A stretch of 64,000 nt of DNA. It comes from Bugula neritina. Lineage: Eukaryota > Bryozoa > Gymnolaemata > Cheilostomatida > Bugulidae. The notes below the pieces were generated by a model. That model had not been told where the DNA came from, did not search any database, and saw only the letters and a list, made by a program, of their open reading frames with translations. This document shows positions 52,301 to 58,066 of this stretch, in pieces (position 1 is the stretch's first letter; every line of letters starts with the position of its first letter). The stretch lies in the NCBI GenBank assembly GCA_964035545.1, contig OZ037768.1, positions 5,013,241-5,077,240 on the forward strand, read 5' to 3'. The translations under genes and the position numbers were made by a program.

Positions 52301-55300
52301 CTGGCTATCCGGTTGCTGTTCACTCGGCAGTGGATAGTAGCTCTGGAGCGTCCGGGCACGGTGCAGTTTCGAACTACCTGGACACCGCCCACCAGAGGAC
52401 GCCCAAACTTATCCACACAGGCGAGTTCTCGCCCGCCCATCAGCACCACCGACTTGCTAAAGTCTATTCGGCACTGGTGTTGCTTCAAGAAGGGCATGCC
52501 GAGGATAGCATCTTCCTCCAGTTGGCTTATGACAAAGGTCTCCTGTACAGCCTGGTCTCGGACACGCCCGGGGAGCTCGATAATACCGTAAAAGGGAATA
52601 CATGACCCGTCTGCCAGGGTGCCATGTTCCCCCGTATACGGTCGTACTCTATCCCTGTCCCGGCGGGGCAGTGCTTCAAAGACTCTACGACTGAGAAGGT
52701 TGGTAGTACAACCGGAGTCGAGCAGGAAAGTGACGGCGTTGCCGGCCACCTTTCCGGGTAGGAAATAGCTCTCTCCATGTGGTTGTACTTTCACCCCCCC
52801 CGCATGTGCTGTTCTAGATTGGTAGGACGGCGGGGGTTTCACCCGTGGTTTGCGGGGTTTCCGGCGGCGAGGTTGATGCCGGCGGGGTTTGGGGCTCTCC
52901 ACTGGGCCTTCTGGCTCCATTTCAGTGGCGGGCTCCTCTTCCCGAGGTAACCGGTGGAACCGGTTGGCGAGTGGCAGGGAGAAGGTACTCGGCCGTTGTG
53001 CGGGCCTACTAGTCCTGCGTGGTACCTGCCACTCGGGGGGAGTGTTCCGTCGTGTCCGTACGGACAGACGGCGGCGTGTCCCACTATACTCCTTTAGTTG
53101 CGGCCCGCGGGGAGGGAGAGCGTCCGCGGGCCGTGACAGTTTAACGCCCCCTGGTATTGGGGTCGTCCTTGCTGTCCATGGTCTCGACCAGCACTACTCC
53201 AGTCTAGCCCCACAGGTGTTGGGGGCAACCGCAGGGCCTGACCGGGGCCAGCGCTGGCCAGAATTGTTACCAGCTGTCCCAGCATCTCTACCATGCGGTC
53301 CACTTCGGCTTCCAGCGGGGGGGCTTCGGGGCTTGTTGTAGCCCTGGCAGCACTGACTCCAACTACTGGTGGGTTCCGTTGTGCTCGATGCATTTGGGTA
53401 GCCAACAGGTAAGCTTCTCCAGCCTTCAGGGCATCTTCTATCCTGGTTATCCCTTTTGCTCGGAGCTGATGGTGTAGGCCCAGGTCGTTGAGTGACTGGA
53501 CAAAGGCGTCGTATGTGTAACGCTCTTGGTGTTGTGCGGGCAGATCGCCGTACGCAATCTGTGCTAGCTTCTTCACCGTCGCGGCATGTTCTTGCAGCGA
53601 GGTCCGCGGGGCGCGGCACAGCCTCTGTAGCTTAGTCCTAGCGTCTACTGCGGAGATACCAAAACGGGCCCGCAGCGCAGCCAGTATTCCGTTTACGTCC
53701 GTTCCCACTCCGTACGGCTTGGCTTGCTCCGTCAACGCCTTCCGCAATTGGATGAGGGCCACTCTATGCGGCCATTGAGCAATCTCCATTACTTCTCTAA
53801 ATTCTTGTATAAACTGTTCGACATCTTCTGACCCAGTAAAGGTGGGAGCTTTCAAGCAATATCTATACGCTTCTTCTCCCTCACGATTCACAGGATTAAC
53901 ATCATTTCTACGCTCACCTTCTACTGGGGGTGGTTGCATTCTAGCATTTTCAGTCTCCATCTTTGATGTGCACTATCCCACCGCTGCCACCACTGTTATG
54001 ATTTCCAGAATTAGGGTCGATGTGCAACCAAGAGAGTCTATTTATTACTAGAGAAACTTCACCGTGATAAGTCGAGTAGATATCGTTATATTTTAATACA
54101 AGAATACATAATAAAAACTAGTATACAACAGTTAATAATACGCACGTCTATTTAATTTACAGCACTATCCTCAACTGAGCTAGTAGCGCGAAGCTGCTAC
54201 TATTACTCATAAACAGCCTAGCTAATTGGCTAATACATTGTTCCGGGTCAATACGCAACCTTGCGTATTGTGTTGCTGGTAGCTCCACGAGCCACCACAA
54301 TATAACCAAAATCATTCCATGTTGGCTACAAAAACACGGTTTCATAGTAATGACTTTGGAAGTAATAAATAGCAATTACTGTAATCACAAGACAATTAAA
54401 TTTAAACAACCCAACAATTTTCATGAAAAATTACAAGTTATTGGAGAAAGTGGCACCTATTAAAAGTATCCCGTGAACCCATGAGCACTTTGAACTAAAA
54501 ATGTATAAAGCCTACGCCCTACAACATATATAGTCAAATTATAAAGCTGATCAGGCTTTAATATCCACACTTTTTGTAAGCTGTTAAAAATAGAATGATA
54601 AAACATTCCACGTGATTAACGGAATTATCAAATATACTGTATACCTGAATTAAAAGCAAGCAGTGCAGTCAAAATTAATCATTTTGCTTTAATTTTTTAT
54701 TAAATAAATAAGTCATATCAATATGCCATTTTTTTCCCAGTGCTATTATAAAATACCACTAACAGCCATACTACTATATGTATATATTAGTTTAACAATT
54801 TTCCAATAACATATATATTTTTTGTCTATACAAGGTTTTACCGGTAATACTATAGGCTGTTGTCATACATATTACTGAGTATATAAACCTTTGACATATT
54901 ATTATTTTTCTATTGAGATACTATTTTGATTTTTAATATTTTTGCCAATTTAAAAGCCCATTACTAGAAGCTCCTGAATTTTGAGGTAAGCTGAATAACT
55001 ATCAACTGTATACTCTGGCAGGGTTTATTATATTACAAGCAAAATATTTTTTGGTAGAACTTACTCCCAGCCCTTCATACATAAATCCTTTGCAATTATA
55101 GACCAGACTTATTGGTAAAAAATGTTATTGTAGACAAAATTCTATTGGTAAAGCGTAAAAAAAATGCATTTATATCAGAATTTAAATATACTGCACTGCC
55201 TATAGACTAAATTGATACCCAAACTAAAATAAGATTAGCATTGATCACATCAGCGACAGTACTTTGCTTCAAGTCTGAAACAAAGAGCATGATAATGATA

Positions 55301-55409
55301 ATAAATAATAATGATGTCTGTAATTATTGCTCACCTGACATCCTTTTTTGTGATGAAAGCCAACGACAATTATGTGCAGTAAAAGTTTAGAATCACATCT
55401 AGAAGTCAT
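29671..55409 (-). CDS. AVL9: AVL9 homologue, DENN-related late-secretory protein, 656 aa, 17 exons
   Basis: Exons in transcript order: 55335-55409, 45363-45483, 44498-44586, 43661-43732, 42897-43050, 42458-42537, 41047-41116, 38536-38840, 38067-38201, 37527-37718, 36035-36169, 33377-33518, 31400-31480, 30527-30638, 30180-30233, 29896-29951 and 29671-29768. All are GT-AG with closed phases. The length matches human AVL9 (648 aa). An in-frame TAA precedes the ATG. Conserved blocks: LLHIIVVGFHHKKGCQ then VEFSYPPL in the AVL9/uDENN domain, LPDGAHNY, AKLELVTHAWFEQKDF, ILVLFKLIMLERK, LPLAIFTK, TEDLRFAHF, EWEGGDEWIRAQF, FVNAWKSTHNYKVW and SERGRKI. The central 100 residues are acidic/Ser-rich and variable. 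Yeast Avl9 acts in exocytic transport from the Golgi, and human AVL9 in cell migration and polarity. Intron 1 (9.85 kb) contains a Ty3/gypsy insertion in the same orientation. Confidence 0.95.
33519..36034 (-). other. AVL9 intron 11, nothing else recognised
   Basis: About 2.5 kb of AT-rich intron between the exon ending LVE and the exon starting DEPAGIVIM. Phases join directly, so no exon is missing. Several short open frames show no family similarity. Confidence 0.55.
37755..37803. repeat. AT-only palindrome just upstream of AVL9 exon 10
   Basis: An A/T run made of ATATTATA and TATAATAT blocks, almost fully self-complementary. It begins 37 bases upstream, in transcript sense, of the acceptor of the exon at 37527-37718. 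It could extrude as a cruciform or form an RNA hairpin. Confidence 0.7.
38841..41046 (-). other. AVL9 intron 7, nothing else recognised
   Basis: A 2.2-kb AT-rich intron. The flanking exons join as SLFPG then LLELGLVESV with matching phase, so no coding exon is hidden here. No RNA gene or mobile element was recognised. Confidence 0.5.
42113..42190. repeat. AT-rich simple sequence in AVL9 intron 6
   Basis: Runs of ATATAT mixed with ATAATATAC over about 80 bp, including short self-complementary blocks. No function is visible. Confidence 0.7.
43291..43318. repeat. (TA)14 microsatellite in AVL9 intron 4
   Basis: A perfect TA dinucleotide run of 28 nt. It is followed by a short, relatively GC-rich patch (43320-43370) of unknown origin. 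Confidence 0.95.
44380..44488. repeat. Tandem duplication in AVL9 intron 3, 40-bp period, about 2.7 copies
   Basis: Three imperfect copies of a unit containing TAGGTATCAGGTGAAAGTCT and AATATACTTACACATA. The last copy stops about 9 bases before the exon 3 donor (44497), so the array sits at the 5' end of the intron in transcript sense. Each unit also carries ACTTAC, which on the transcribed strand reads GTAAGT, a donor consensus. Confidence 0.85.
45484..46856 (-). other. AVL9 intron 1, segment downstream of the retrotransposon
   Basis: AT-rich intron between the 3' LTR and exon 2 of AVL9. No gene is seen. It ends at 46853-46856 with ATAT, one copy of the target-site duplication. Confidence 0.6.
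46853..46856. repeat. Target-site duplication, copy 1 (ATAT)
   Basis: ATAT directly before the TG of the LTR. The same four bases follow the CA of the other LTR at 54300-54303. A 5-bp reading (AATAT) is possible if the LTR is drawn one base shorter. Confidence 0.7.
46857..47162 (-). repeat. 3' LTR of the Ty3/gypsy element
   Basis: 306 bp, downstream LTR in element sense. It carries a minus-strand AATAAA (46904-46909) usable for 3'-end formation. Two hairpin-forming palindromes are present: arms CAATACGCAA / TTGCGTATTG separated by 2 nt at 47112-47133, and TAGTAGC / GCTACTA nearby. The short open frames overlapping the LTR are not genes. Confidence 0.95.
47163..47173 (-). promoter_or_regulatory. 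Polypurine tract of the element
   Basis: In element sense GGAGGGGGCAG directly abuts the 3' LTR. This is the position and composition of the plus-strand primer for reverse transcription. Confidence 0.85.
47429..48502 (-). CDS. Retrotransposon ORF3: zinc-finger protein with basic helical tail, 357 aa
   Basis: A complete ORF downstream of pol, ATG 17 bases after the pol-tail stop. Residues 1-50 are acidic with aliphatic repeats (LLDLELDTVL), and 51-145 are Ser/Pro/Thr-rich. Residues 155-175 form a canonical C2H2 finger (C155, C158, H171, H175; spacing C-x2-C-x12-H-x3-H). A second, irregular finger has C181, C183, H196 and C202. The C-terminus (about 312-357) is a heptad-rich, likely coiled-coil helix ending in a basic KRMKRAARS. 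No signal peptide or membrane segment is present, so it is not an envelope protein. Possible roles are nucleic-acid chaperone (gag has no zinc knuckle), integration targeting or regulation. Expression may need a spliced or internal mRNA. No family match was recognised. Confidence 0.85.
   Translation of the reverse strand: METSSMPVNSELIHQIESELLGTTFHVNDDEDTVMADGLLDLELDTVLGQSTHDSSVPRVHSKSCDSQASNSRQSLELCCKDPPRSNNNSTFVDTLAPVSPGMPSLEMAWDPEPAPTTSTTRQLPPQLEATSNWITPATEREIKTHRGGDGNRECNLCQQRFTTHRRLKVHLPQHYITTFCPCGEYSYNRDYLLRHQRTMQCFQGHVYEVDESSYPAFLNAIRPLITDPARLSRLEQGFPSPRPIISGAADKPIQSTNSPPHSPLRHPHTFPRVVLQRVDTKAYTLPPPLPSSERKRHRQQTSSRSSPLARNLREVEARAHDLEQEVYRLAPRVQAASSELKYLQESIKRMKRAARS
48520..49353 (-). 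CDS. Pol C-terminal part after the in-frame TGA: integrase GPY/F module and long tail, 277 codons
   Basis: This segment continues the pol frame without a shift. It begins at the ATG directly after the TGA at 49354-49356. Residues about 5-55 form the integrase C-terminal GPY/F module (KFVGPYVIVEAM, then NESRLKPYW). Next comes a long Pro/Glu-rich linker, and then a cysteine cluster (CDC, CWSC, C) near residues 180-215 that may bind metal. Family integrases run through this junction without interruption, with a tryptophan usual near this point. The break is therefore a nonsense change in this copy or a programmed readthrough site. The initiator methionine is probably incidental. Confidence 0.75.
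   Translation of the reverse strand: MVNYRRRRGQADKLKPKFVGPYVIVEAMPNHTYKIERSGQVSIQNESRLKPYWASPDAVGEAPPLLEPRRQTTTRGRRRHGPEYEVVIPREENLVREERQLLPTEACPPPPSLIPSLPETEPVPEVQTPTEGGAPSGEQEEVIANGEVETPLEAPTNEPASVSPPLERGQRTRQPPAYLKDFVCDCIKSGTHESLGENRTIKCWSCEPHANINFCEGGIVGGINARKANSSDLVSQKRCSAFSYADIAKGRRISQPAPILPRTLSMDINTEFTGKPV
49354..52920 (-). CDS. Retrotransposon Pol: protease, reverse transcriptase, RNase H, integrase
   Basis: 1188 codons from the first Met, but translation probably enters from gag by -1 frameshift at 53139-53145. The frame is open from there to 52920 (73 codons of Arg/Pro-rich linker). Order: aspartic protease with LLDSGCTTNLL (DSG about residues 68-70); RT with DYRKLN, LPFGL and YLDD (about 497-500, plus strand 51419-51430); RNase H with DTDASD (about 645) and RTDH; integrase zinc domain HKQAHAG to CEIC (about 910-945); and a catalytic core with D in VAVDLVGP, D in HSDQGAQF and E in VVERNNR. 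All catalytic residues are present, so the enzymes look functional. It ends in TGA right before the GPY/F module encoded downstream in the same frame. GC content is well above the host flanks. Confidence 0.95.
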   Translation of the reverse strand: MEPEGPVESPKPRRHQPRRRKPRKPRVKPPPSYQSRTAHAGGVKVQPHGESYFLPGKVAGNAVTFLLDSGCTTNLLSRRVFEALPRRDRDRVRPYTGEHGTLADGSCIPFYGIIELPGRVRDQAVQETFVISQLEEDAILGMPFLKQHQCRIDFSKSVVLMGGRELACVDKFGRPLVGGVQVVRNCTVPGRSRATIHCRVNSNRIARLGVVEGAHERIQLASSLNRLTERGEVLVQCVNPFTEPIELPAGSMLGRFHSVQEEDVGPSLGDATETPPRHPIQGRGAVPTHLRELYETACGGCASNKERQAMAKLLRDYGDVFSSGDHDVGLTGIVRHEIPLTAGTVPVRQPTRRLGPEKEKEVSRQVRDLLDRGLIEPAHSAWSSPVVLVRKKDGSWRFCVDYRKLNNVTIQDAYPLPRIDESLDALAGSKYFSTLDLLSGYWQVPLSPDAQEKAAFITRDGLWKWKVLPFGLTSAPATFQRLMEQVLSGLHWKTLLVYLDDVIVISPDFETHVSRLQEVFERLRGAGLKLKPSKCALLQPEVKYLGHVVGRNGMATDPEKVRAIEDWVTPQDLTGLRAFLGLVGYYRQYIPDFAGIAQPLNRLTAKGVTWQWTPVEQGAFDRLKGCLLTAPILAYPDPTLEYILDTDASDQNVGAVLSQVQEGREVVVAYYSKSLSPAERNYCTTRKELLAVIKSVKHFRPYLYGRKFRLRTDHALLIWLCKRAEPSSQVARWLEILAEFSYRIEHRPGKRHSNADGLSRRPEGGCKQCLNIERRDGGPPRCELETLAHHGAPFDWDQGQLRQEIDESPEVVQNLRANPVLADNVRELKKLQGELPGVVADIYRAKKEGRRPSEERIRQGCAEFRLYCQRWDSLRIGQDGLLTISLAANGRHPERKRVVCPTTIRRELIWDTHKQAHAGVKRVISKLRLRWYWPQMERDVRLRVKQCEICQASKHSRPPGETGRRRLYAGRPWQVVAVDLVGPMPLTPRGNSWILVLTDHFTRWADALAIPDASAPTVARALDQHVFCYFGLPEQIHSDQGAQFQSQLMSDLCHLWGVNQSRTTPYHPQGNGVVERNNRMLGDALRSLLLGRGQEEWDTVLPQVMRAYRSTPHTSTGETPNLLMLGRETRVPDHLTYHVPEQDNSVHEYASELVKRMKAAHEILREQQWKVRHEDSEEPPLYQTGDKV
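53094..53960 (-). CDS. Retrotransposon Gag, 288 aa
   Basis: The ATG lies 15 nt after the 18-nt primer-binding site. Residues about 30-130 match the Retrotrans_gag pattern: FTGSEDVEQFIQEFREVM, a Trp, then ALIQLRKALTEQAK and ALRARFGI. This is the capsid-like fold that assembles the virus-like particle and packages the RNA. No CCHC zinc knuckle is present; the C-terminal tail is Gly/Arg/Gln-rich with one NCHG. The last 15 codons overlap the pol frame and carry the frameshift signal. The stop lies just past the stem of the signal, so only a fraction of ribosomes would make Gag-Pol. Confidence 0.9.
   Translation of the reverse strand: METENARMQPPPVEGERRNDVNPVNREGEEAYRYCLKAPTFTGSEDVEQFIQEFREVMEIAQWPHRVALIQLRKALTEQAKPYGVGTDVNGILAALRARFGISAVDARTKLQRLCRAPRTSLQEHAATVKKLAQIAYGDLPAQHQERYTYDAFVQSLNDLGLHHQLRAKGITRIEDALKAGEAYLLATQMHRAQRNPPVVGVSAARATTSPEAPPLEAEVDRMVEMLGQLVTILASAGPGQALRLPPTPVGLDWSSAGRDHGQQGRPQYQGALNCHGPRTLSLPAGRN
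53101..53145 (-). promoter_or_regulatory. -1 ribosomal frameshift signal at the gag-pol junction
   Basis: The slippery heptamer GTTAAAC (53145 down to 53139) is in the correct phase with gag, G TTA AAC. A 5-nt spacer follows, then a hairpin with 10-bp arms CGGCCCGCGG (53133-53124) and CCGCGGGCCG (53110-53101) and a 13-nt loop. A -1 slip here leads straight into the open pol frame (next codon CTG at 53139-53137), which reaches the first pol Met after exactly 73 codons. G UUA AAC is a known -1 heptamer in equine arteritis virus. No alternative gag-pol bridge is needed. Confidence 0.88.
53975..53992 (-). promoter_or_regulatory. Primer-binding site, tRNA-Leu type
   Basis: TGGTGGCAGCGGTGGGAT begins one base inside the 5' LTR. 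It is complementary to the 3' end of animal tRNA-Leu of the AAG/UAG type (ATCCCACCGCTGCCA plus CCA) over all 18 nt, as I recall that tRNA. It sets minus-strand DNA priming. Confidence 0.85.
53994..54299 (-). repeat. 5' LTR of the Ty3/gypsy element
   Basis: 306 bp, upstream LTR in element sense, with no difference from 46857-47162 found by direct reading. It should contain the element promoter, but no classical TATA box is evident. The same palindrome arms CAATACGCAA / TTGCGTATTG occur at 54249-54270. Confidence 0.95.
54300..54303. repeat. Target-site duplication, copy 2 (ATAT)
   Basis: ATAT directly after the LTR, matching 46853-46856. Confidence 0.7.
54304..55334 (-). other. AVL9 intron 1, segment between exon 1 and the retrotransposon
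   Basis: AT-rich intron with nothing coding. With the element and one target copy removed, intron 1 would be about 2.4 kb, in line with other introns of the gene. Confidence 0.6.
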
Positions 55410-56161
55410 ATCTAATTATCTTAAAGCTATTTTTAACCTTATTAAAGCTGTTTGGAGTTTCACAATAACAGTATGAGTATAAACAAAAACGTGAAAGAAA
55501 CCAGTTATTTTTTAACAATAACAGTTATTGCTCACAGTTTATATTGTGGTTTAATCGAAAAGGAATCTCTATTTATTTTGTGGCATGTTCATGTTGATAA
55601 CTATAAAAATTGCCTCAGACTAAATCAGTAATCCACCATAGGAATGAGTATGCAGAGTCAGAGTGCTTGCAATAATTAGATTTATTATGTGTATAACTAA
55701 TTCTAAAATATGCACATAGTCCTTATGACAGTCATAGTGATAACCTAAATCATGACGTGGAAGACTAAAGTCTAAGTGAGTGATTCAGATTGACGATCAT
55801 TTATGATTTAATGATGATCATAACGATAAATGTAATGACCTAGGCCTGGAGTAAGGGTGTTAAATAGAATCAATAGACCCCTCAGTTATTTTCATAACAT
55901 TTTAATAACTACGGTTAATGTTTTAAGTAACACATGTAAGATATTTTTCACCAAGTACTAACTACTACTTTCAGTTTCAGTCAGTGTTGATGTGTTAGGA
56001 GCATTCTCATTATGTTGTCCAAGCGGAAAACTTCCTAAGCCAAAATTCATGTTTAATATATATGCGATTATCGGGACAAAACCTTGACTACCGTTACAAA
56101 AAAAATATAACTGCGAGTTTAGTGTCATATAGCAAATCCATTATATATCAGCTTTAAAATC

Positions 56162-56393
56162 ACCTACAATTGCAATTAGTTCTATAAGCAGCCCCAAGTT
56201 TAGAGTGAATGAGTGCAGTAGTTTGCGTTTCTCGAGTTTAGAGTTGAGGTATCACTGAGCTGGAATAGTTAATATTATTGAGTTTATTGTGAGGTATATT
56301 AACACCCCCAATTTCAAACTTGAGAACTTTAAACTACTGCACTCAATCACCCGCAACTTGGAGCTCCTTATAAAATTATTTTACAATTGCAGC
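56162..56393. mobile_element. Foldback or MITE-like element, imperfect inverted repeats of about 85 bp
   Basis: The left arm (about 56162-56250) and right arm (about 56305-56393) are inverted copies sharing TGAGTGCAGTAGTTT in the middle, CAAGTT- and TATAAG-containing blocks, and an outer CAATTG. A loop of about 54 bp separates them. No ORF is present. Target duplications were not resolved. Confidence 0.6.
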
Positions 56394-56629
56394 AATGAAG
56401 TCTGCATCTAGAATACTAAAACTTTTCAACTTAGGTTCATTGAATTTGACTCGAACTTTTTTAATTTTATTATATATTAATATATTATATATATTTTTAT
56501 GGCATTGCTTGCACACTACTACAAATGGTCGCACTAATATAAATTAGAAATATTTATTATTGAATAAGCATTACAATTACTGAATTAGAATTGACAATGT
56601 GAATGTTATTTAGTTAATTTATTTTCTAT

Positions 56630-57600
56630 CATTTTCATTATGATTATCATTATGATTATCATTATGATTATTGATTATCATAATGTAAACTACTACTAGT
56701 AGTAGTACTACAAGTACTACTAGTATTAGTACTAGGGGTTGTCACTTTAACTTTAAGTTTAACAATAACATTATCATTGACATTATGATTATGGACCACG
56801 GCGGTGAAAGGTGACCATTATGATTATTGATTATGATTATGCTTAAATTTAATGTCAATGATACCAGTGAGTGTGACTGTGAGACTTGAAGCATTTTTGA
56901 CTTTGAGATTGCTCGTTTTGTTATTGATTATCAATATCATTACCATTGTGACTGATAAGTCATAAAAGAAGAGCTGACGACTTTTTATTTAAGTTCGACT
57001 GTATTCATTATTGGATAAATTGGTTTATGATAATGATCATAGTGGAATTAGTATTACTATGAATATGAGTTAGTGACTAACACTATGTCTATATGTACTC
57101 TTATACTCCAGGTCTATAATAACAGTAATACTGATAGTCTGCAACTATTACTATAAGAGTATAACTATAAGTATAAATGAACTAATACTTATACTTATAG
57201 TTATACTAATAGGAATACTATGATTACTAGCTATTATTATTGCTGTTAGACATTAGTGATTATTATTACTAATACTAATAATCATTACATTAAATTTAAG
57301 TGGTTATTATTATCATTATGCTTATACTTATAGTTATTGGTGTTTTGATTTTTGTATCGCTTATTGTCATTGTGAGTGGAACTAAAAAATAAATGTAAAG
57401 TAACACCAATAGTGATAGCATAGCTTGACATGCTAATATTAGTAATAATAATGATTATTGTAAGTGTAAGTATCTGTATAGGGCTTGTAGTAGTAGAATA
57501 AGTATTACACTTGCTATTGATACTATCAGTGCTATTACCATTAGTATTGCAACCAAAAACTGCATAATGTAGTGCATGTATAAGTTATAACTAGTTAATT
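56630..57600. repeat. Cryptically simple low-complexity tract
   Basis: About 1 kb of imperfect tri- to octanucleotide words (GATTATCATTAT, ACTACTAGTAGTAGT, CTTATACTTATAGTTAT) with many local inverted repeats. A related tract lies at 63060-63620. A 19-nt word, ACAATTACTGAATTAGAAT, is shared between 56571-56590 and 20558-20577. Confidence 0.65.
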
Positions 57601-58066
57601 AAACTGTAAAACTACTAACAAAATAAAATTCAAGTGGAAAACGGAATAATCATGAGTCATGACATTCAAACTAGCTATTAATTCAATAATGGTAATTATT
57701 TATAATTCTAATATAGCTGTTGAAATGTTTTATGTTGATGTTTGATTATTGCATAACCAAATTAAGAATTTAAACTGGGTAGTCATCCAGAACCTAAAAT
57801 CTTTGCACTTATGGGCTATACCTCACCTCTTACCATACTGCTTGTCACTCTAACTCTTCTTTGTGCTTTCTCTTTTTAAAAAAGAATACAGTTTTTACTA
57901 GTGCTCCAAGTTTTCCACTGATGCAGTTTATATTAAGTTTCTAGGTTGCAACACTGAGCAAATTTAGCTTTCCACAATGTTTACCTATTGTTGGTGTTGC
58001 AGGTCTTTACTGATAATAAAAGCAAACTACAAATGGGCTATTTCTAGTTTTTAATAATACAAAGCT

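Larger units (their letters stand above)
46857..54299 (-). mobile_element. Ty3/gypsy LTR retrotransposon, 7443 bp, near-intact
   Basis: Bounded by 306-bp LTRs (46857-47162 and 53994-54299) that look identical base for base. They start TG and end CA and are flanked by ATAT on both sides. Internal order on the minus strand: primer-binding site, gag, -1 frameshift signal, pol (protease, RT, RNase H, integrase), an in-frame TGA, the integrase GPY/F module with a long tail, a separate third ORF with zinc fingers, and a polypurine tract. RT-RNaseH-integrase order and the YLDD motif place it in Ty3/gypsy (Metaviridae). There is no chromodomain and no recognisable envelope gene. The coding region is far more GC-rich than the host flanks. 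It lies in AVL9 intron 1 in the same transcriptional sense. Identical LTRs imply recent insertion; the TGA is the only coding break seen. Confidence 0.96.
55410..58066. other. Divergent intergenic region between AVL9 and METTL6
   Basis: A 2.66-kb head-to-head spacer holding the promoters of both genes, although no TATA box or GC island is clear. Most of 56640-57600 is cryptically simple sequence made of ATTATGATTATCA, TACTACTAGTAGTA and TATTAGTATTACT-like words. A foldback element at 56162-56393 is listed separately. Confidence 0.55.

Noticed and set aside
52839-53084. Minus-strand 81-aa third-frame ORF containing CPYGH, considered as a missing zinc knuckle
   Set aside because: The Cys/His spacing does not fit CX2CX4HX4C, and the -1 pol frame explains the region fully.
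52887-53341. Plus-strand 150-aa frame antisense to gag-pol
   Set aside because: Shadow of the GC-rich gag/pol coding strand; composition is Arg/Gly/Ser-rich without domain signatures.
46857-54299. Possible endogenous retrovirus with an env gene
   Set aside because: The ORF after pol has zinc fingers and a helical basic tail but no signal peptide, furin-like site, fusion peptide or transmembrane helix.
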